DNA of 37,935 nt from an uncultured Thomasclavelia sp. (GTDB taxonomy: Bacteria; Bacillota_I; Bacilli_A; Erysipelotrichales; Coprobacillaceae). The notes under the pieces are model-generated. The model was given only the letters and a program-made list of their open reading frames with translations, made no database searches and was not told the origin of the DNA. Position 1 is the first letter of the stretch. Every line of letters begins with the position of its first letter. The DNA lies in NCBI GenBank assembly GCA_910588165.1, contig CAJUOR010000009.1:1-37935 (forward strand). Reading direction: 5' to 3'. Position numbers and translations under genes: made by a program. Positions 33,938 through 37,935 of this stretch are shown here, one piece after another.

Positions 33938-33948
33938 TGAACAGTTCA
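33938..33948. promoter_or_regulatory. Operator-like palindrome at the MarR-type gene's start of transcription
   Basis: TGAAC-A-GTTCA is a perfect dyad that falls on the expected +1 of the promoter next to it. Confidence 0.5.
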
Positions 33949-33954
33949 CAAAGT

Positions 33955-33983
33955 ATATTATCATGGTGTAATAGGATTGTCAA
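33955..33983 (-). promoter_or_regulatory. Promoter of the MarR-DegV pair
   Basis: The minus strand reads TTGACA (33978-33983), 17-nt spacer, TAATAT (33955-33960). Confidence 0.8.
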
Positions 33984-34019
33984 GCTCAAATATAATATAT
34001 TCCAGATCATAAGAGAAAC

Positions 34020-34048
34020 TTTCATTTCCTTTATTTAAGTGCTAAAAT
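34020..34048 (+). promoter_or_regulatory. Promoter of proC
   Basis: TTTCAT (34020-34025), 17-nt spacer, TAAAAT (34043-34048), 60 nt before the ATG. Confidence 0.45.
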
Positions 34049-34107
34049 AGATAAAAAGAACGCAAATTCATGGCTTAGAAAAGGCATGGTAAAAGGAGTG
34101 GGAAATC

Positions 34108-34893
34108 ATGGAAAATATACGTATAGGTTTTATCGGTTATGGAAATATGGCTACTGCGATTGCCAAAGGATTAGTTAACAGTCAAAAAATTAAATCTGAG
34201 CAGTTGTATGCTTGTGCCTTACACTATGATAAACTTTGTATCAATACCAAAAAATTAGGCATTCACGCCTTAGAAACAGCTAGCGAAGTTGTCAAAACTT
34301 GTGACTTCATTATTCTAGCTGTTAAGCCTTATATGATTAGAGAAGTTGTTGAACCGATTAAAGAACAGTTAAAAAACAAGGTCGTTATTTCAATAGCTGC
34401 AGGCGTTTATTATGCTGATTATGAGAACATCTTATCTAAAGGAACACATCATATCAGCACAATTCCCAACACCCCTGTTAGTGTGAACGCCGGCATTTTT
34501 GTCTGTGAAGCTAAGCATTCATTAAATGAAAATGAATTGGTGTTATTCAAGCGTATTTTTAGCAGTATTGCCTTATTGAAATTTGTCGAAACAAAACAAT
34601 TGTCCATTGCCGGAACAATATGTGGTTGCACCCCGGCATTTACAGCTATGTATTTGGAAGCATTAGGTGATGCAGGTGTGCTATATGGTCTATCAAGAAG
34701 CGATGCCTATGAAATGGGAGCCATGATGTTAATGGGAACCGGTATGCTCTATTTAGAAGAAAAACAACATCCCGGTATGATGAAAGATGCTGTTTGTTCA
34801 CCTGGCGGAACAACAATCAAAGGCGTTGCCCAATTAGAAAAAAGCGGTTTTAGAAATGCCGTTATTGAAGCTGTTCAAATGATTGAAGGCTAG
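34108..34893 (+). CDS. proC: Pyrroline-5-carboxylate reductase
   Basis: 261 residues. The Rossmann start IGFIGYGNMATAIAKGL binds NAD(P)H. ILAVKPYMI, ISIAAGV, PNTPVSVNAG and the helical end with CSPGGTTIKGVAQLEKSGFR are ProC hallmarks. It makes the last step of proline synthesis. AAAGGAGTGGG precedes the ATG. It is a single gene. Confidence 0.96.
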   Translation: MENIRIGFIGYGNMATAIAKGLVNSQKIKSEQLYACALHYDKLCINTKKLGIHALETASEVVKTCDFIILAVKPYMIREVVEPIKEQLKNKVVISIAAGVYYADYENILSKGTHHISTIPNTPVSVNAGIFVCEAKHSLNENELVLFKRIFSSIALLKFVETKQLSIAGTICGCTPAFTAMYLEALGDAGVLYGLSRSDAYEMGAMMLMGTGMLYLEEKQHPGMMKDAVCSPGGTTIKGVAQLEKSGFRNAVIEAVQMIEG

Positions 34894-34922
34894 ATGATTA
34901 TATTAAAACAGTCATAAGATAT

Positions 34923-34950
34923 TAAAAGACATCTATACGATGTCTTTTAT
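34923..34950. terminator. Bidirectional terminator
   Basis: AAAAGACATC pairs with GATGTCTTTT around a 5-nt loop; it separates converging proC and the amidohydrolase gene. Confidence 0.85.
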
Positions 34951-36533
34951 TTCTTATAAATGGTTTTCCCGTTTTTAATCGTTTCTAAAACCTGAATATC
35001 CTTCAATTCATCACTAGGGACTTTTAAAGGATTTTTATCTAAAATAACTAAATCCGCAACCTTACCCTTTGTAATCGTACCTTTGCTATTTTCTTCAAAA
35101 TATTGATATGCCCCATAAACCGTAATAGCTTTTAGTGCATTTTCAACGGAGATTTTTTCATCATCACCTAACCCCACTCCATTTTTTGTGATGCGATTTA
35201 CAGCACACCAAACAGTTCGCATCATATCCGGTGGTAAAACCGGGCTATCTTGATGAAAAGTGAATGGAAGATGATATTTTAAAGCTGTATTAGCCGGTGA
35301 AATATGACTGCCTCTTTCTTTGCCTAAATTAGCTAAATGAATATCACCCCAAAAATATGTATGAGCGATAAAGAAGCTTGGCATCATACCGATTTTTGCC
35401 ATCGAAGCTAACTGATCTTTCCTTACAAGCTGAGCATGAATCATGACAGGACGATAGACTTCTTGAGTCTTTTGGTCTTGCATGACTTTTTCAAACTGAG
35501 TGATATACTGCATAGCTGCCTGATCGCCATTACAGTGAGCAAGTAATTGTTGCTTATCTTCTAAAGCATATTGAATTAGAGTATATAATCGTTCATCGCT
35601 TAGCACCGGATAACCGCAGTCATCACTATGCTCATAAGGTTGACTTAACCATGCGGTGCGAGCTTGAGGTGAGCCGTCCAAAAAGACTTTATAGCCACCA
35701 ATCTTCAAATGATTTTGATACTGTTGATGATATTCCGGGTGTTTTTTCATCAGCTCACGACAATGGTTAATATCGATATAACCAACAATATCTTGCTTTA
35801 ATAAGTTTTGTGAGGCAGCATACTGTAATAGTTTAAACAAATCATCTGCAACCATGCCGTCTTGAATGGTCGTTACCCCATAGCTTGCATAAATAGTCTG
35901 AGCTTCTTCGATTAAGTCAAGCAGTTTCTCAAAACGAATCATCGGGATTTTGCTTTGATAATGGATAAAAGCATTTTCTTCCATATAACCGGTTAATCTG
36001 CCATTCTCATCTCTGCCGAATCTTCCGCCTTCAATCTCTTGAACATCTTCGGTTACACCGGCTTTTCGCAAAGCGACATCATTCATAACTCCCATATGAC
36101 TAGAAGCATGAACTACCACAATCGGATACTCTGTTGAAATCTGATTTAAAAGGTCTCTAGTCGGATGTTTTTGTTCTTTCAAAAAATTGTGATCATAATT
36201 ACAGCCAAATACCCACTCGCCTTCTTGAATAGGGTGTTTAGCTATAAAATCCTTCATTAAAGTCACAATATCATCAAAGCATTCAGCCTCTGATAAATCG
36301 CATTGGCTTAAACTATTCGCAAAACCCGCAAAATGACTATGACCGTCGATGAATCCCGGTAACATCGTATTCCCTTGTAAATCAACTAGCGTATCTCCTT
36401 TTTCTTGCATAGCCAGAATTTCATCTTGTTTGCCTACAGCCAAAATAATCCCATCTTCAACTACAACCGCTTCTTCAATCCTCAAAGGATTTTCCATCGT
36501 TACAATTTCTCCATGATAATAAATTGTTTTCAT
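34947..36533 (-). CDS. YtcJ-like amidohydrolase (amidohydrolase 3 family)
   Basis: 528 residues. GFIDGHSHFAGF (HxH metal site), YGVTTIQDG, FLDGSPQARTAWL, HCNGDQA, MIHAQLV and FHQDSPV are the motifs of the YtcJ group; the end has the typical small beta domain (GKVADLVILDKNPL). It hydrolyses an amide, possibly an N-substituted formamide, but the substrate is unknown. AGGAGGG precedes the ATG. It is a single gene. Confidence 0.92.
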   Translation of the reverse strand: MKTIYYHGEIVTMENPLRIEEAVVVEDGIILAVGKQDEILAMQEKGDTLVDLQGNTMLPGFIDGHSHFAGFANSLSQCDLSEAECFDDIVTLMKDFIAKHPIQEGEWVFGCNYDHNFLKEQKHPTRDLLNQISTEYPIVVVHASSHMGVMNDVALRKAGVTEDVQEIEGGRFGRDENGRLTGYMEENAFIHYQSKIPMIRFEKLLDLIEEAQTIYASYGVTTIQDGMVADDLFKLLQYAASQNLLKQDIVGYIDINHCRELMKKHPEYHQQYQNHLKIGGYKVFLDGSPQARTAWLSQPYEHSDDCGYPVLSDERLYTLIQYALEDKQQLLAHCNGDQAAMQYITQFEKVMQDQKTQEVYRPVMIHAQLVRKDQLASMAKIGMMPSFFIAHTYFWGDIHLANLGKERGSHISPANTALKYHLPFTFHQDSPVLPPDMMRTVWCAVNRITKNGVGLGDDEKISVENALKAITVYGAYQYFEENSKGTITKGKVADLVILDKNPLKVPSDELKDIQVLETIKNGKTIYKK

Positions 36534-36595
36534 AACAGCCCTCCTTATCTTCTTTTATTGTACCACAAACACATGATTAAAATCAGATAAAAAGA

Positions 36596-36624
36596 TTGTT
36601 TTCAAGAAAAAGGCATATTATAAT
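36596..36624 (+). promoter_or_regulatory. Promoter of the YitT-family gene
   Basis: TTGTTT (36596-36601), 17-nt spacer, TATAAT (36619-36624), 28 nt before the ATG. Confidence 0.65.
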
Positions 36625-36652
36625 AAATATAGTCTAAGAAAAGGGGTGCTGT

Positions 36653-37516
36653 ATGAAACACAAAACATTCATAGAAGAATACGGTTGGACATTTATAGGT
36701 TCCTTTTTATTCTGTGCCGGTTTAAACTGGTTTATTGTTCCTGTCAATTTATACAATGGAGGAACTGTCGGTATTTCCCAAATCATTCGTACACTTTTGC
36801 AAAATAATTTCGGATTGACTTTTGCCTTTGATATTGCCGGTGTGATTAACTTTATCATCAATATTCCATTACTCATTCTTGCCTTTACTAAATTCGGTAA
36901 AAGCTTATTTGCCAAGACGCTATTTAGTGTTGTCCTACAAACCGCTTTATTTTCAATCTTACCTATTCCAAGCTCACCTATTATTACAGAACGCATTGCT
37001 GCGTGTCTTATCGGGGGACTAATGGCAGGTGCCGGTGTCGGTATTACTTTAAAGGCTCGGGGTTCAGGTGGTGGTATTGATATTTTAGGTCTATATTTCA
37101 CCACAAAATTCAAGTCTTTCAGTGTAGGTAAAATGACTTTAATTATCAATGCTTTCGTTTATACAGCTTGTGCGTTACTTTTTGAATTACAGACAGCCAT
37201 TTATTCTATTATCTACTGTGCTGTGTACTCCTTAACCGTTGATAAAATCCATCTTCAAAACATTAGTACCAGCGTTATGATTTTCACTAAAAAACAAGAC
37301 CTCTACCAACGCATTATCGAAGACTTAAAACGAGGTACAACTTATTGGAAAGGAACAGGCGGATATACGGAAACAGATACTTATGTTATTGTAACCGTCT
37401 TATCAAAATTTGAAATTACACAACTTAAATTACTATTGGAGAAAGAAGATCCTCAGGCTTTTGTGATTGTAAACGAAGGCTTACATATCTTAGGAAATTA
37501 CGAGGTTCGTTTATAA
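36653..37516 (+). CDS. YitT-family membrane protein (DUF161 + DUF2179)
   Basis: 287 residues. About five to six helices (FIGSFLFCAGLNWFIVPVNLYNGGTVGISQ, then RGSGGGIDILGLYF) form the YitT part. The soluble end (RGTTYWKGTGGYTETDTYVIVTVLSKFEI, then DPQAFVIVNEG) is the DUF2179 domain. The function is unknown; it may transport or sense a small ligand. AAAAGGGG precedes the ATG. Confidence 0.93.
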   Translation: MKHKTFIEEYGWTFIGSFLFCAGLNWFIVPVNLYNGGTVGISQIIRTLLQNNFGLTFAFDIAGVINFIINIPLLILAFTKFGKSLFAKTLFSVVLQTALFSILPIPSSPIITERIAACLIGGLMAGAGVGITLKARGSGGGIDILGLYFTTKFKSFSVGKMTLIINAFVYTACALLFELQTAIYSIIYCAVYSLTVDKIHLQNISTSVMIFTKKQDLYQRIIEDLKRGTTYWKGTGGYTETDTYVIVTVLSKFEITQLKLLLEKEDPQAFVIVNEGLHILGNYEVRL

Positions 37517-37524
37517 CATAAGGA

Positions 37525-37567
37525 TAGGCAAAGTGAATTATCTAAGTTGGATAATTCACTTTGCCTA
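37525..37567 (+). terminator. Long perfect hairpin terminator of the YitT-family gene
   Basis: An 18-bp perfect stem (37525-37542 with 37550-37567) around a 7-nt loop, right after the stop. No long T tract follows. Confidence 0.75.
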
Positions 37568-37569
37568 TT

Positions 37570-37612
37570 AAAAGGTTTGAACTCTAGCCATTAGAGAAGC
37601 CAAACCTTTTTA
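37570..37612 (-). terminator. Terminator of the last minus-strand gene
   Basis: AAAAGGTTTG (37570-37579) pairs with CAAACCTTTT (37601-37610). On the minus strand the second arm ends in a short T tract. Confidence 0.75.
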
Positions 37613-37647
37613 ATTTTAATATATACTTTTAATTTTTCCTTTAAATA

Positions 37648-37935
37648 TCACTGTTTTTCGGTAAGTAAAAAATAGTATTGTTTAATCAACATATCGGCTA
37701 TTTCACGAGCTTTCTCATATTCTTTAGTGTGGTAATAAAAATCTTCATCAAAATTATTTTTTAGTGTTTTTTGCACTAATTGGGTTAATAATACATATAT
37801 CTCATAAGGGGTATTTAAAATCTCTTGATTATAGATAATTTTGACGTAAAGGGTATCTTTTTCCTTTTGTTTGGCAGTGTAAATGGCATTCATATAATCA
37901 AAAAATAAGCATTCAAAATCAGGCTTTTTTTGGTT
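37648..37935 (-). CDS. C-terminal part of an unknown protein (runs off the window)
   Basis: The frame stays open to the window edge, so the ATG at 37893 is probably internal. 95 residues are visible: NQKKPDFECLFFDYMNAIYTAK, then charged and helical (DEDFYYHTKEYEKAREIADMLIKQYYFLL). No family is recognised. It likely ends a larger cytosolic protein. Confidence 0.6.
   Translation of the reverse strand, partial: NQKKPDFECLFFDYMNAIYTAKQKEKDTLYVKIIYNQEILNTPYEIYVLLTQLVQKTLKNNFDEDFYYHTKEYEKAREIADMLIKQYYFLLTEKQ

Overview
The window is AT-rich DNA from a Gram-positive, low-GC bacterium (Bacillota). Type VII-secretion-like genes, GlvA/GlvC-type sugar genes, an RpiR regulator, a yybP-ykoY leader and strong AAGGAGG ribosome sites all fit that. 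A host-associated Erysipelotrichia-like organism is a reasonable guess, but the sequence does not prove it.

Left part (1-13309, + strand): this looks like an acquired island. It opens with the decayed C-terminal end of a tyrosine integrase and a small HTH gene carrying two compensating homopolymer indels. A long run of tightly spaced genes follows: an unknown 156-residue protein, a zinc-ribbon/TPR protein, an SPFH protein with three zinc ribbons, an EssC-type FHA/FtsK ATPase, a YukD-like protein, three WXG100-like proteins, a 376-residue candidate substrate, a DUF4176 protein, a PP2C phosphatase and a membrane-anchored Ser/Thr kinase. No EsaA, EssA or EssB is present. The kinase/phosphatase pair and the FHA domain of EssC suggest a secretion machine gated by phosphorylation, with an SPFH/zinc-ribbon module attached. 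This is the most interesting part of the window.

Junction (13310-14085): an IS200/IS605-type element with both terminal hairpins but an amber codon in its transposase.

Right part (14086-37935): this reads as ordinary chromosome, mostly on the minus strand. It holds ychF, a PAP2 phosphatase, and a sugar operon (RpiR regulator, GlvC-like PTS EIIBC, GH4 phospho-glucosidase, NagA, EIIA, a membrane protein, an MFS transporter). A CcpA-type controlled GH1 phospho-beta-glucosidase, a MATE exporter, folD with DUF951 and a Ham1-like pyrophosphatase follow. Then come two COG0523-type GTPases (one His-rich, one fused to a YcgQ-like domain), mntP under a manganese riboswitch, DUF3781, a MarR-DegV pair, proC, a YtcJ-like amidohydrolase and a YitT-family protein. 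Several promoters with 17-nt spacing and many hairpin terminators can be read directly.
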